DNA from: Prinia subflava
Taxonomy: Eukaryota; Chordata; Aves; Passeriformes; Cisticolidae
Length of the DNA: 64,000 nt
Reading direction: 5' to 3'
Assembly: GCF_021018805.1 (NCBI RefSeq)
Contig: NC_086249.1
Coordinates: 79,386,472 to 79,450,471 of the forward strand
The translations under genes were made by a program, and so were the position numbers. Of this stretch, positions 1-14,249 are shown one piece after another (the first letter of the stretch is position 1; each line of letters starts with the position of its first letter). The notes beneath the pieces are model-generated. The model made no database searches, was not told where the DNA came from, and saw only the letters and a list, made by a program, of their open reading frames with translations.

Positions 1-204
1 TCGAGACATCACTCCTAATCCATTGTTGTCGCTTCTATCAAGTAAAAAGAAATCTGACAGTATAAAGAAAACAGAAAAACTTCAGACTTCTACTTTCTCT
101 AGTGAATTAATCATCTCTGGCAGGTTTGTGGTTTCCTATGACCCTTGAGTTTTACTGTCTGCTAGCACATCAGGCACTGATTTTCCTCTCTTTTTCCCCT
201 ACAG

Positions 205-285
205 CAAGCATTACAGTGATCTTCTCAATGCTGACAGGGACAGGGCTTATTTCCAGTAAAAGGGCACCATACTTAGCTGTGCAGG
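205..285 (+). other. Candidate internal exon, 81 nt, unidentified
   Basis: A long pyrimidine tract ends in CCCCTACAG at 204, with a plausible branch-point-like CACTGAT just before it. After 81 nt comes GCAGG followed by GTAAGTGAG, a near-consensus donor with GT at 286-287. One frame is open across the whole segment: two leading bases, 26 codons and one trailing base, so both flanking introns would be phase 1 and the exon length is a multiple of three. The other two forward frames contain stops. I do not recognise the short translated peptide. It could be a coding exon of a gene extending left of the window, an exon of a non-coding RNA, or a chance pairing of good splice sites. Confidence 0.22.
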
Positions 286-3200
286 GTAAGTGAGGTTAGG
301 GGGATAGGTGCATGGGAATAATAAAGGCACAGAGGGCAGCAGACTTTCAATATAGCTATGCAGTTAAATATAACAAGTTCAGACACTATCATTTATTTTT
401 TTCCGTTGTTCACCAAAAAAATCTCTTTATGTTGTTTTTTTTCTGTGAGTGCTTTCGTATCCTCCTTAACCTCTGCATTGCAGCGCAGCTAGGCTGTGCA
501 CAGGAAGATTTACTCCCTGCCCCGGGGAAGATCCGAGATAAGCAGAGAAGTGACACGCAAATGGCAAGGGGGAGAGAGCGATCTAATCGACTGGCCGCAA
601 GCTTTGTACATTAAGATAGCGAAAGCACACGCAGAAGAGGGAAGCTGCTTTCTGCTGGGAGAGGCACGCTCCTCTCCCCCTGCTCTTCTTTGTCCTTGTC
701 TTTTCACTCTTGTCTCCCTCGTGCCCTTTTTGTACTTCCCATGCTGGGATGGTGTTAAGCTTGTGAGGGCTGTGGCACGGCCTGTACATTTATTGGCCGC
801 TTAGTTTGTTTTCTAATTTAGCTTGCTGCCTGTCTCTGTCTCAGCTCGTGGCCTTCAGCCTGGCCCAGGGGTGTCAGCTGTTCCTTGCTAAAATTGGCTC
901 CATTCCTCTTGCTGTCTGGTGAATACCTAACACCTGCTGATGGTCTCTGAGTCTGAGAATTTTCCCATGTCTCCCGTATTGCACATAAAGATGGAAAATG
1001 AGCTATTTTTCCACTTCCCCCTTTCTCATACCTAAAAAGTCTTTTCAGGTGTCAAATCTGAATTCAGCAATACTAAAGGATTTCCTGCACTTTTATTTCT
1101 TTGCGTTGTTATCTTTGGGTGGAGCGTTTGCAACTCCTCTTCAAAGCCATATGGCCATGGTTGCACAGGGGACATTGTATAGGGCTCCTGTTGGTGTTAC
1201 AACACACTGGGGCTGCTGGGCAATGCACCTGTGAAGCTGAGGTGACCAACTCTGCTCCTGCACCTTGTAGGATGCTGTGGTGTGTGCCCAGGAGGAAGTA
1301 GGACCTGCCTTCCATCTCATTACGGGTACTTTAAACAAACAAAGCTTACGAATCTCCTGGCACCAAGCCCTACTGGGGTAATGATGCTGTAGAAGATTTC
1401 AGAGGTCTAACACAAATACAGTAAACTTCCTCTACAATTAATATCTTGGCTTTGGAAGTTTTGGCCAGGGGAAAGATGGGCATTTGCCTTGGCATCTCTG
1501 CTCTTCTGATGGCTTTTTTCATCCTCCTTTCTCACTGACACTTCTGAAAAGAGCTGTCAGAGCACAGCTGTCTGTTTCACACCTCTCTGAGTGGGCAAGG
1601 ACAAGGGCAGTGGAGCCAAGCACTCATCCCTGGCTGTCACCCAGACAGCCTATGTGCACTTGGGCAAGTTGTCAAATCCTCCACCACCCCTCCCCACCAC
1701 AACACATTTAACAAAGCTCTTTTCTGAGCTGTCCAGGATATCTCCTCCTCTGCAGCCACTGTAGAATCATCAGTCTGGATCCATGTTCTGTAACTTCATG
1801 CATGCAACCGAAGAGTCTGGTGAACATCTCATCCCCATCACCTCTCTTTGTGGTCACTGCATGGCCAAGACAGGCACTTCCAAGTGAGAGATGAGGTGGG
1901 ATGTAGTGGTCTGGCATGAGTCTGGGCTGCAACTCCCCTTCTCTGAGTCCACCTGGTGAGAAGGTGCTGAAGTCAAGACATGGATGTTTCAACATGTCAT
2001 CAAAGTGACTTCTGAGTTGGAAGTCACTTCAATGAAATGTCTGAGACATGATGGAGACTATATCCATTTGCTGGGAGGACTTTGCTATCTATTATGAAAC
2101 TCTTCTCAAATGCAACTTAATTGCTTAGGCTTATAAGAAATTGTATATTCCCTGACTTTTCAGAGAAGAAAGTGTGTTTCTGCCTGTGGCTGCCACAGGA
2201 GCAGACACATTGATACCTCATTTCACTAAAAGTGATGTTGCTTTTCTCAGAACACAAGTAATGTAAGATACAGATTTGTACAGTACCTTCTGAAAAGGCT
2301 GCTTCAAAATGTCTAGCCTCATTAATACAGACAGGGAGCTTCAAATAACTGTCTTTGCTGACCTGGCTCACAGAAATGTGGAGATTTAGGTAAAGGAAAG
2401 GTCCCAGTGTAGTCAATAGGCTTAAAACTAAGGACAGACTAGTGGGATCTACACGTACACAGGGCTAAAAGTAGGCTGACATGCTTTGGCAGGGTGAAGC
2501 CCTGCTGTCAGGCTCACTGCAGTGACCCAATTTCTTTGCAGGTCTCTGCAGGGGAAATGCTCACTCCTGCAGTTCATCCCTTTCCTTCAGTGTCATTAGT
2601 TCTTATCCTTCCGTGTCAAACTTTGCAGAGAAAGGATTTTGCTGCACTGCTGAGTGACTGCGAAATGGCAGTTAATTTTTGCTTGTGGTTCAGGAGAGGT
2701 TTGTTTGAGTCTAGCAAAAAAACCTCCTCTGAGTTTTCCCATGCAATTCAGGGGCTGGAAGGGAGATGGAGCTCTGCTTTGTCCCCTTCTCAGTCTGTGA
2801 GCAACTTCACTGCTGTCAAGTTTTGGATAACTGCCCCCCAGGGAGGTGCCAGCTTGAGCAGGAGAAAGGCTGTCCTTCTTTTTTCCCTCAAGAATGCTTG
2901 AGGCTTAATCCACTGGAAAACAGACTCACAAGAATCCACCTCCATGGCTTAAGCAGGTGATGAGGGCAACAGCTAGGGCTGGTACAGAGGAGGAAAATGG
3001 TTTGGTAACTGCTCTGAGCTCCCAGCTGTCTGAAGACAAGATTAGGTTCAGATATCTTGGCCTGTATCCAGCACTGCCTTTCTTATGCAAATGTCTGTAT
3101 GTTATTTGATTTCCATTTTCCATAACATCCCCCTCAGTAACAGGTAGTTAATATTTATACACACTTAGCTAATGCACAGTTTATTTGTACACACTTCACT

Positions 3201-6200
3201 GCGGTTCTGCAGATTGGTTAACCAAACTCTGTCCAGGTCCTGCCCTGTCTACAGATTTGTATGGGTGCCAGCAGGTTCACAATTTATCTGGTGCAAAGTG
3301 CATGAGAATGAGAAAGAGATTTAATTTTACAAGCAAAGTATTCAGGGCTAAATAAAGTGTATAAATTTTGGTACTTTACTTTAGAGAAGGAGATGCCATA
3401 AAATAAAACATCACGGAGCAAAGACACTCCTGGAGAGCAAGCACTCGAGAAACAGGGAAGTCCTGTGTCCCCCACTGTGTCTCTGCCAATGACACTGTTT
3501 GTGTGACAGCATTCATTCAATTGACTCAATATCATACAAGAATGCACTTAAGGAAAATTCAGTGATAAGAAATCACACCCAGCTAAGCCATAGCCAAATT
3601 CTTGATAAGAAACAAGGCTACCTGACTTTTTCATGATCATTTTTGATGCAAATAACGGAGTTGTAGATTCTCCCTTTTACCACCAGAGGTCATAAGCAAA
3701 ACACCGCAGTCCCTCAGTCACCCTCCGGGAGGGAAGTGGGAGAGTGAGCAGAAGTATTCCGACATTCCTGCTAAGGAAAATACAGGCGGTAACCATAAGG
3801 ATCCCCATCAGCTGCGAGGGAAGATGCTCAGGTTAGCAGTGCGGCCATCAATGTGCCAACACGGGAGCTGGGAGACAGACAGCTGGAGGGGCACTGCTTG
3901 CACACTGCTGGGTGTGAGACAGATTTGTTGGAATATTTTGCCCTTTTGTATTTGCTGATTCATGAACACGAATGCAGGGAAGTTTCTGTATTTTGAAAGA
4001 GGTAAGCAGAATCTAAAATCCCTTTTGAAACGTATATGAATATTCAAAAAAAGGGCACTTGCAGTTTGTTCCTTCAAAATGAACTTTTCATATTTGCAGA
4101 CATATTTCAGGAATTCTAGGAAAATATCTGAGTATAATCAGAAACCAGGAGAGGGAATTTTCCTGATCACAAATCTTGGATCAGCTTTTGGACAAGAAAT
4201 AAGAGCACTTGATTTCTCTGACCAGCCATAAGACATGAAAATTGGAAAGGTAGCAGAAAACTTAGGAAGAAAATCAGCTAAAGTATATCCAAGCCATAAA
4301 ACTTTGAACAGTTATTAAAGTCAAGGACTGTGCACATCATTTGCAAAAGGAAATGTGCTTTCAGACAAATTATTTACTACAAATACCTTCATCTCTTCTC
4401 CCTGCCCCCTTGAGCACAGCTCTGAGCAACATATGTTGGAAGCAAAAGACAGGGGTTGGTAAATAAAAATTGACATTTTTTTAATTCAGAAAATGTCAAG
4501 ACAAGCAACTGTTCTCTGCTGTAAAGCACCATCATGTCCCTTCTGGAGCTCTGCGTGCTCTCAGTTACTGGTGGCCAGGATTAGTTGTCTTCTCAGGAAG
4601 AGCACACATGAGGAAAGAGAAATGGCATGAGGCAGAAATAATGGACTGATGAGGCAGAATTTCCCAATTTCCTCCACTGTTTTACAACTCTACAGCACAC
4701 ATATTTCCACTATAAAAAGGAGTAATTATATTCATATTAAAAGAACCCTACCCTGTTGCTCTGGGAAAGTCTCACTGTTTTTACTGAGAGACAAGTCTCT
4801 TGAAAAAGATGAGATTTATTTCTCAGAATTGGTAAAATACAGTTCTGAGCAATGACTAATAGTAAGCTTCATTTTGCAGTGAGTTATCACTTACAACTCT
4901 GACAGAGAAGTTTATTAAAGGAGTCTTGGCAGCTCATTAACTACCTTACTGAAGAACACTTGAGCTGTAATGAAACCACTATCACTCCACCTTTGCAGCC
5001 AGAGAAAAAAAAATTACATATTATGTTCAATCAACAGCCACAGAAACACAAGCCTCCAAGCCTCAAGCCAGTTCCATGGTGGGGTTTCAGTGGGCTGTGG
5101 GAAATGCCTGTCTCCTGCAGAGGAAGGCCACCAAACCAGGGCTACTCCTCAGCTGCCCTTTGCCCAGCCCATTCAAGATCATCTCAGTCACTTGTCAGCC
5201 ACTTCCTCAACCCCTCCAGGTTTCTTTCTGTTTCCCTGCAGTAGGGGAATGTTGGGGTGAGCAATGGTTTCTGAGGCAGTTGTGCCATTTCTAGCACCTC
5301 CCCACAGAAAAGCTGTGGATCCACCTTCTGTTGCTTTGATGCTTTATTAAACATCCCTTTTTTCCGAATCTGTTCCCAAAAAGCTCTCATAAAAGGCTCC
5401 AGGATTTAAATACATCTCACTGATGCAAATCAAGCCAATTATATTGTGTACTGCCCTTAGCAGACAGAGGAAGTTTGATCTCCCTCCCTCTCATTATAAC
5501 CTGATAAGCTGGAGGGCTTGTATGGATTCCTCTCCCTTACCCTCTGGGTCTTCCCCACAGTAAACATAGCAAAATTCTCCAATTTATACAGAAATAATAT
5601 TTTGTAGCTCTTCTGTCATGCTTATTTTTCTCCTCCACTCTCCCTGCAACTTGTCATGTCTTTCTTCAAAGTGTGGTTATCAGCCCTGGATAGAGTAACA
5701 CTCCAGCAGGAAACTTGTTATGGATCAGAGAATGTTAAATACTTCTGGTGTCTTGCACATGACATTCCTGCCAGTGAATCCAAGAATGGGAGTTGTCTTT
5801 TCTGCAGCACCATCACACACACATTTTTAGCTTGTGAATCACAGCAATTGCTGAATTATTTTCCACTCTAATGGTGACTTTCTGTTAGTTCTTCATTGTG
5901 CATTTCTGTATTCACATCTCATGACTAAAGGAAGCTTTTTGAATTTCTTTTAACTGAACACCCTGCAGACCTTGGATCACTTCTGCAGCTTGTCAAAATA
6001 ATTTAAAATGCTATCCCTGTCCTCCAAAGTACTTGCATCCCTTCCCAGTTAGCTGTCACATATGAATGGCAGAAAAAAATTGTTTTTCAGTTCTACTCTA
6101 CAAGCTGCTTAATGTGACAAAATCTATGGCAAATCCCTATTGAATATTATTTGAAACATATCCATGTTTGACAAAACCAACTGTAAGCATGTTTTTCCTC

Positions 6201-7920
6201 CAGTGTATATGTCCACCCATAGATATCTAAGCTGCTGTTACAGAGGGTGCAGGTTGGAGAGCTCTTTGGCTCATCGTCAAGTGGGCGATGAGTGGCCAGG
6301 TGGATGTGTTGTCTGAACTGTACAGTGGTGCCCTCAGGGCAGCCATACAGGGCTGGCAGACCTGACACAAAGATTACTTTGGAGATTGGTTTGATATGAT
6401 TCTTCTCAGTAACTCCAGGATAGCCAGGTTTCAATCAGTGTATTATCTTTTGGGTGCTCCAGTGGTGTTTGCTTATTAAGTTTGCTCAATTACTTGTTCT
6501 AGGCACAGAAGTTACATTCCTTGAGCTCTAGCTCCTCAGACCGTTCTCCACCTTCTAAAAATGTATGCCATATTAACACTTTAACTTTCTCTGAGGCATC
6601 CCATAACCTCTTCAAGACAATTGGTAGGGAAACACAAATTGCTTCAGCAAGATGAGCAAGTTTGCCAGTGTGTATTTCATTGGGTGTAACCAATTTGAAT
6701 GATTCTGCTTATCTAAATGTTGTTTACACTGTTCTTTGAAAGTGCAGCCTGCATTGCTAATCCCTTATTAAAATAGTGATAAATATCTAGTCTTAATTTA
6801 CCCCATTTTGTGATGAGTGAGGCTGTTGAATGCTTCAATCCTTGTTGCTCTTCACACTTGTGAGTTGATGGAACTCTGTTTTTGCTTGTTCTCTTCTAGC
6901 TTTCCTTGTGCTCCTCAATGTTTTCCCTGCTCCTTGCTCTTTGTAAGACATTTTACAGCTTGGCCAATCTGAATTTAATATTACATATTGTGGATGTGAG
7001 GACTAGTGGAGAAAGATTGTTTTTCCCTCCTGAGAACCAGACGCTGGATTCAGTTACTATTAATATTATCTGACAACAGTATTGAAAACCAATGATGTCA
7101 GGTTTTGGCTTTAGTGTATCAGTGCTATATTGCTGCTTGATTACTTCAGTCTTACACATGAAATAGTGTATGATTGCTTTTTTGCAGGTTGTTTTGCACC
7201 AGTCTCTATGTAACAGCGGATGATATGAGGCAAAACTGAAAGATACAGGCAATAGCCCATTTATAATCATATTTAGTTTTGGGTCTTTGCTTCCAGCATG
7301 TGCTTTCAGGTCACTGAGATCATTTTGCTATCATGTTTTCTCTTGTAGTTACCTCAAATAGGAATCTAGACATTAAGCTATTAAACAAGGTAATTTAAGA
7401 TAAAATTTTTTGGGTTTTGTGGGCTGTTTTTTTGTTGCTGTTGATTGGGGTTTTTATTATTATTTTTGATCAATTCCAAATGTTTGTTAAAATTATAGAA
7501 TTTCTGGACTCATTGAAAGTGTTGAGCAGCAAAGGGAAGACACATTTGCTAATGGCAAGTAGCCCATCATTCAGCATGGTTATGATTAAAGCTTAAAATG
7601 GTCTTGAATGCAATCTTTTGAACTCCAAATTATGGCTCACATGGCAAATTGATTCAGAAAAGGTTTATACTTCATTATGCTGTAAGATGATGGATAAGCT
7701 TGCAACTGCATTTGATCAGTGAAGTGTAGGAACAGGTCAGATGAAGTAGCAGATGGAACAGGTTGAGAAATGAGGATAGAAAGTTAATTGTGGCCAAGAT
7801 TAATTTCCTTTATTTGACTGTGTGGGAGAAGAGTTTGAAATTGTTTCAAAGGTGTTTCTAATTTCAGAAGACAACAAAAGTATTTAGCACTGCACATGAC
7901 TTTAGGCACTAAATTTAATC
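286..7920. other. Non-coding stretch, no supported gene
   Basis: This is AT-rich single-copy-looking sequence. The open frames are short (about 135 codons at most), overlap on both strands and match no family I recognise. A short T/G-rich patch lies at about 7,408-7,470. I see no RNA gene, no recent transposable element and no CpG island. Confidence 0.6.
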
Positions 7921-7924
7921 TGTA

Positions 7925-8050
7925 GATTTCAAAGCACTTCACAAGCACAGTTGTTAATCTACTTGCTCACATCTAGAAGAAGAGGCACAGACAACTTAGT
8001 GAACTGTTACTCCACTCCAACTTTTCCACAGCAGGTTTGATGCAGAGTCT
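7925..8050 (-). repeat. Ancient MIR/L3-like SINE remnant
   Basis: The segment runs from TTTCAAAGCACTTCACAAGCA, through GTTAATCTACTTGCTCACA, to GAGGCACAGACAACTTAGTGA. This order matches the reverse complement of the widespread amniote MIR-type module (fragments resembling AAAGCGCTTTACA, a run of TTAAT, then GAGGCACAGAGAGGTTAAGT). The copy is highly diverged, so the exact family (MIR, L3 or another CORE-type SINE) cannot be decided by eye. Boundaries are approximate. Confidence 0.45.
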
Positions 8051-11000
8051 TATGTTCCCAGTTAACACATCCTCAGACCACAGACCAGGCATAGAAAGCC
8101 AGCTCCTCTCCTAATATCCTTGGAGAAAATTGTAAATGGGGTCAATTCTTCCTGGAATATCCTTGTGAGTCCCAAGTGAAATCAAATGAGTGGAGACAGG
8201 AATGTCTTTGACCACAACTTGGTGCTGTGTCAGGATGACATCCCAGTACTTAACAGCTAAATGAACCTGGTGGCACCTTCCAACAAGGGGCCCAGTCTGG
8301 ACAGCTGGTTTGTCAGGATCTTAGAGGCATACACGTGCACTGGTATGCAATTGTTTTTGTGCATCTGCTGCACGCAGAACAGCCGGCATTTGTAAAAAAG
8401 TACAGTGAAAAAAATTTAATATTTCCCATTAAATATGTGGAAACTGGATCATTTTTGTGCACTTTTCCTAAGTTATGTATTGCCCTCTTCCTGCTCTTCT
8501 ACATTGCAAGGTTTCCTGCGTGTCACTGGAGTTCTCTGTGCTCTGTCCCATAACTGCACATGCAACATCCAGTCATCCCAAGCATAGTTTGCAGTCCTCT
8601 GTAGCTTGTGATTCTCTATGCCCCCTAGAAATCACTGACTGATTTCTCACCCATTGAAATCAAATACCAAAACCCTGTAGACCTCAAATCATGTTAATGC
8701 TTTTCATCTCTGAGATAGTTAAGCAGAAGTCATTTGACATTTGATCATTTAGATACTGGGTGTGTCATCATTCTGAATAAGCTGCCAAAAGAAAGGGAAA
8801 ATGAACAGTTTTTCAATCATTTCAGTTCTTCAGCAAATCTGGAGTTGTACAGAGACCTTTCAGTTTTCTCAGTATGTGTCCTGTCAGTTTGTCTCCTCTA
8901 GAGAGAGTCCAATATCGTAGATGTCACAGTCATATTATAAAACAGCCATTTCACAAAAAAACCTGATTTCATAATGTGATTGAAACATATTAAAAATACC
9001 ATTTGCTGCATTTACAAATCCTGGCAGCTAACAGGGGCACTCACAAAGCAGATGGGAATCTCTTCAACTAATGTTTACCAATTTGGGATACTTCACTGAA
9101 TAAGAGACTTTTGTAAGAGTTTTATACGTGGGGGTAGCTGTGTACTGATGTTAAGTAGGAGGATAGCTTTTCTTGAGCAACACAGTCAGATGTAATCCTG
9201 ATCATGACAACTAAATAGCATACCCTGGCACTCAGTAGTGGTGCAGAAATGGCAGATAGTATCTCTTACATGAAAGGAACTGGAATTGGTATGGGGCACA
9301 CATCCTGCAGATGTTACACAGGCAAAATGGCAGTCAAGTAAATAGGAATTTTGGCTGAGCTGTGCCTCTTGTCATCACATGGCTTTGAAATCTGAAAATG
9401 TAAGGATTGAGTCCAATCATTCACACTCACATTCAGAATGGGAAAACAAAGGAACACATAAATAATAGTATCATCTAATGGTATCTTCTCATACAATCCT
9501 GACTTCTCTGTACACTTCAGGTTCTGTCCATTTGAACAAAAGAAAGTGTAAATAAAATCAGAGCATTATTGTATCTAAGGCTAAATTTTTGAAAATTATT
9601 GAAGGTATACTTATTGTTGTAATAGCATCAAACAGCAACAGTTTTGACAAGATTGTTGTTATAGAATGTTACTACATCACAGAACTGAGTTACCTATATG
9701 ATGTAACAATAATTCACCGACTTCTTCTGTAGCACTGCTCACACGGAGATATCAACAGGCCTCACACAGAAGAGCAGTATTAGCATTGCTATTATAATTA
9801 CTATTATCACTAGCCAACAAGAAATGTGCATGTCTGCACAGTGCAGATGAACCCATTCAATGTATGTGTACAGAACAGAAGCGCCTGTAAATATTAATCT
9901 GAAATATTATTTCAATAGCACATTTCATTGCATATCAACACAACTGAAGCTCTTTTTAAAAGGGCTAGGGAAAATTCTTTTCTACCAGTTTATTCACTCA
10001 TTGCAGATGACTGGAGAAAAAGACAATGACCATGAAACTAGCATTAATCTTCACATATAATTGATGATTTAATTGTAGTAGTCTTTCATGAAGCTAAATA
10101 ATCACTAGTTGATACAGAATTGTTCTCAAGATTTACAGAGTAAACACCCATCACATTTTAGACATCACACAATAGCCCAAGCTATAATTATCAGTTCATC
10201 ATTAGTATTGTTAAACATATCACGTAGACACTGGAAATCAATCCCAAAATACCAAAACCTCAAGCAGCATCCTAATTGACATAAAACAACCTTCATATTC
10301 ACATTATTGACTGATTTAAAATTAGTGTATTTAGCCAGAACTCTGGTTCTGCATTTAAAAGAGAAGCATGATCCAACATTTTGAGGTAAACTATCATGTT
10401 GCTAGGAAGAAAAAACTGTCAAGATAATAAAACATGGGAAATAACAGAGATGAACTCCAGAAGTGGTATTGCTAGAATATGTTATTAATTTTGGATTAGG
10501 TATGAGTGATGGGTTTAACATTTACACTAAAGATCAGTATGGAAGGATTCCTTCCTGTCCTTCTTTATCGAAAAATGGCCCCCTTTATGACCTCTCTGAA
10601 GAGTGATATGTGAACAATTTATAACTAAACTATTTGATGCTGCTAAAGCTCAGGCAAATAAAGGTTGTTAGCAATGATAAGTTGCAGCATGCCATAGAGA
10701 AATCTTTGTCAGGTGTTTGCCACCATTTTTCAAAAGATGGTGTAAAATCTTTCTTGAAATGGGGAATATATTTGAGAGCAGAGCAAGTGATTACCTTGTT
10801 TAGCCAACATCTTGCCCATAGTGCAGTTGGTAACCATCTGCCTTTGTACTATTTGTCTGTGGCTCTGGCTGTGCCTGACCTACGTGTGACACTTCTGAGC
10901 AGATGTGCATCAGGATACAACAGATGAGAGAATGCCAGCCCCTGCCAAAAGGACTCCACACATATTGAGAAGGATGAATCTCAATAAATCAGAATCAGAT

Positions 11001-12950
11001 GGGATGCATTGTATGGCTTTTTCAGAGTAGAGAAACAGATCAATTATTTTACCTATTAAATTAATAGGTAAATTATTTAACAGTAGTATGTCTTCCTGAT
11101 GTATTTGTCTTAAGCAATAACATAACCTCTTGTCTATCCACGGCCTTTTATTTTCAGGGTGTTAGAGACTGAAACACAGGTTTGATGTCTGGAAATTGAG
11201 ATCCTCCAAAACTACATTAATTCCATCCTATTACCTTCCACTTACCTTCTATTCATACTTCATTTAACTTGTATGACTGACTGAGGCAGATTATCAGAGT
11301 TCACAAGCTCAGAGTATATATTTAAGATATTACAGGAAGTGGATGGGGGGAGAGGGGAAGAGGATACTTAAAAGGGTTCAACAGAAATGAATTGAATGAA
11401 AATATTTTGGAAGAGGGGCTCATGAAATCCATGCAATAGCCAAGGAAGGAAAAGTGTTGTGTTGTCAACAAGCATCAAGGTGAAACGGAGATAACCACAT
11501 GCTCAGCTAGTATGCCATATCTGTCTGCTACAAAGCAGCCTGGAACCCTTTATTTAAAATGCAAGAAATGGCATTTTGTGCTAGACATTTGTCATTTGGA
11601 AGATGTGTTCAATTGGTTAGCCAGGGAGGGCTCATCATGAGGAATTTTTTAGGGACAGGCTTATTGGTGTTGAGAATAACAGGGCTATGTATGGGACTGA
11701 AACTTCAATTTTACCATTCTTTCAACATTAGCTTTTCAGTTCTCCTAAGTTCTTTTCAACATAGTAGGGTCTTTAATTACTACAGTATTTTTAATGAAGC
11801 CTCATCTAAAGATCTGTTTGAAACCAGACAATGCCTGTTAAAAATACTTTGTATAGTGACTTCTTTATACATAGAATGAAAATAGTTTTCTTATCTAATG
11901 CCTGCATGTCATCCATCATCAGTGGATATATCACAGGCAATTTATAAGCATTTGTAACAATGCAGTGAACTACATGATTTGAAATGTCAGAATTTTTCTT
12001 AAAGAGAACAAATGGGCAAAAATGAGAAGCAAAATTGATAAGAAAACAGAATATATTTGATTCAATAAGGGCACATGTGTCTTTTCAAAGTCAGATGAAT
12101 AAATTTAGAACAGAGGTATTTGTGCCTTTTTGTATTATGATGATTATTCATATCAGTAGTATTAATTTAGTTCTACATTATTTTAATCCCAATATGTTTT
12201 CAGAATCAGAGATAAGTTTTAGATATCATTGAATATACACAAAAGCTGCATATTTACCAATAGCATTTTTCCTGGGATTGACTTTCTCACAATGTGCTCT
12301 TAGAGATCTCTTCGTTTCCTGTTCCCAGTTCAGTTTTGCACCTGTTACAGACATTAGTGAGAGCCAAATCTAAATGCTGTGATCTGAATGGTGGTTACTT
12401 CAATAAACTGTGTGACATTATAGTAAGCTAAATTAGGACTCTTTCCCCAAGGCATACACTTTCCAGGGCCACCAGGTTTGGTTTGGGCTCTCAGAGTCCT
12501 TCCCCAGTGATGCATGGGAACTGAGGAGTAATGTTTCTCTCTTTGCATGTGTTCAAAGAGCAGAAGAGCTTTGCAAATTGTGTTGTTTGGCTCACACCCT
12601 CTTTATCTCTCTGAGTGCTGGCTGGTCATGCAGTTCTGGTTTAACCTTTCTGTTAACGGGTGACTAATACACAGTTAATACTTGAGTAACACCACAGGTA
12701 CCCGATCCCAGCTGGGCAAGTGACTATCTCCCAGAGGCTTGGCTCTTATAAAGGGGTAACACCAGGCCCTCTAGAGATAAGCCTAAGGTGGCACACTGAT
12801 GTTTGAGGGACTGTGTGCTACAGATGTGTTTGGCCTGCCATCTCAGTGTAGATAGGGGATGGAGATCCATGTGGCAGCTTAGACACGAGAGATAGTGATG
12901 TATTAGAAACCACAGCAATGCCTGAGAATGGTCATGTGACAATTAGGGCT
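8051..12950. other. Non-coding stretch, no supported gene
   Basis: Strongly AT-rich DNA with no recognisable gene. A near-perfect 25-bp palindrome is at 11,048-11,072 and is listed separately. The segment 12,620-12,950, just upstream of the CR1 insertion, contains CTTATAAAGGGG, which resembles a TATA box. I cannot assign it to any LTR family and no terminal repeat partner is visible. Confidence 0.55.
11048..11072. repeat. Perfect palindrome, 12-bp arms, 1-nt centre
   Basis: The arm TTTACCTATTAA is followed by a single A and then its exact reverse complement TTAATAGGTAAA. The whole element is AT-rich and could extrude as a short hairpin. No target-site duplication or longer terminal inverted repeat is evident around it. 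Confidence 0.8.
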
Positions 12951-13112
12951 TCTTCCCCACAAAAGTAACAGGATCAATAGCCCAAATGAAGTTCATTTAC
13001 ACCAACACACACAGCAAGGGCAACAAAGAGGAGGAGCTGGAAGCCACTGAACAGTAGGAAAACCATGACACAGTTGCTCTCAAGAAGTCATGGTGAATGA
13101 CACACATCTGAA

Positions 13113-13364
13113 GTGCTGGATGGCTATAAACTATTCAGAAAGGATGGGCAAGGAAGAAGGCGTGTTGGAGTAGCCCTGTGTGCTAGGGAGTGGTTTGATT
13201 GTCTGGAGCTCAATGACGGTGATGACAGAGTTGAGTGTTTGTGGTTAAGAATCAGGGGAAAGGCCAACAGGGCAGATATCCTGGTGGGAGTCTGTTATAA
13301 ACCACCCAACCAGGATGAAGAGGCAGATGAAATATTGTATGAGCAGCTGGGAGCTGTCTCATGA
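13113..13364 (+). pseudogene. CR1 ORF2 fragment: apurinic-type endonuclease domain
   Basis: An 83-codon open segment of the CR1 pol protein. Visible landmarks are GYKLFRKDGQGRRRVGVAL near the start, an EWFDCLELND stretch, VECLWLRIRG, and ILVGVCYKPPNQDEE. These follow the order of the exonuclease/endonuclease/phosphatase fold used by CR1-type LINEs to nick target DNA. The frame is broken upstream by stops (12,995-13,112) and ends in a stop at 13,362-13,364. The next part of the domain (a GDLNL-like segment at about 13,388) is in another frame. It is a relic, and the first ATG is not a meaningful start codon. Confidence 0.85.
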
Positions 13365-14249
13365 TTGCTGACCCTTGTTCTGGCAGGGGACCTCAACTTA
13401 CTTTGGATTGTCCCCCCGTACATTTGCTGGAAACACAGCAGTGAGGAAACTGTCCAGGAGGTTCCTGGAGTGTGTGGAAGTTCATAATGTCCTACACAGC
13501 ATGTGAAGGCCCCAGCTGGGGAAGGTGCCCTGCTGGAGCTGCCGTTCATGAACAGAGAAGGACTCAGGGGTGATGTGATGGCTGGAGGCCATCTTGGGCA
13601 AAGCAAAGGAAGGCACCCTCAGTCAGTTTACAGGTGACAACAAATGAATTAATTTTACCTTCTCAGAGAAGTAAGGAGGGAGGCCAGCAGAACTGCTGCT
13701 TTGGACTTCTGGAGTGGTTGCCTTCAGCCTCTTTAGGAGATGGTTGAAGGAGTCCCTTGGGAGGCAGTTCTGAGGGGTTAAGGAGTCCAGGAAGGCTGGA
13801 CGTGCTTCAAGAAAGAAATCTTAAGGCACCAGAGAGCCCATCCCCATATGCCAAAAGACAAGCTGGCAGGGAAGAAAACCGGCCTGATTGAACAGAAAGG
13901 TTTGGCTGGAACTCCAGAAAAAAAAAGCAGAGGAGTGTTTACAGCCTTTGGAAGAAGCAGCAGGCAACTCAGGAAACAAAGATGTCATGAAGTTATACAG
14001 GGAGAAAAGTCAGAAGGGCCAAAGCCCAAGCAGAATTTAATCTGGCTACTGCCATAAAGGACAATAAAAAATGTGTCTGTAAATACATCAGCAACACAAG
14101 GAGAGCTAAGGAGGATCTCCATACTCTGCTGATTGGAGAGAGAAACATAGTGACAAAGAATAAGGAAAAGGCTGAGATGCCCAATGCCTTCTTTGCGTCA
14201 GTCTTTAATAGCAAAACCAATTGTTCTTCAGGCACCAAGGCCCCAGAGC

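Noticed and set aside
12620..12950. Possible LTR with a TATA-like CTTATAAAGGGG
   Set aside because: No terminal TG/CA ends, no partner LTR, no primer-binding site and no retroviral coding sequence nearby.
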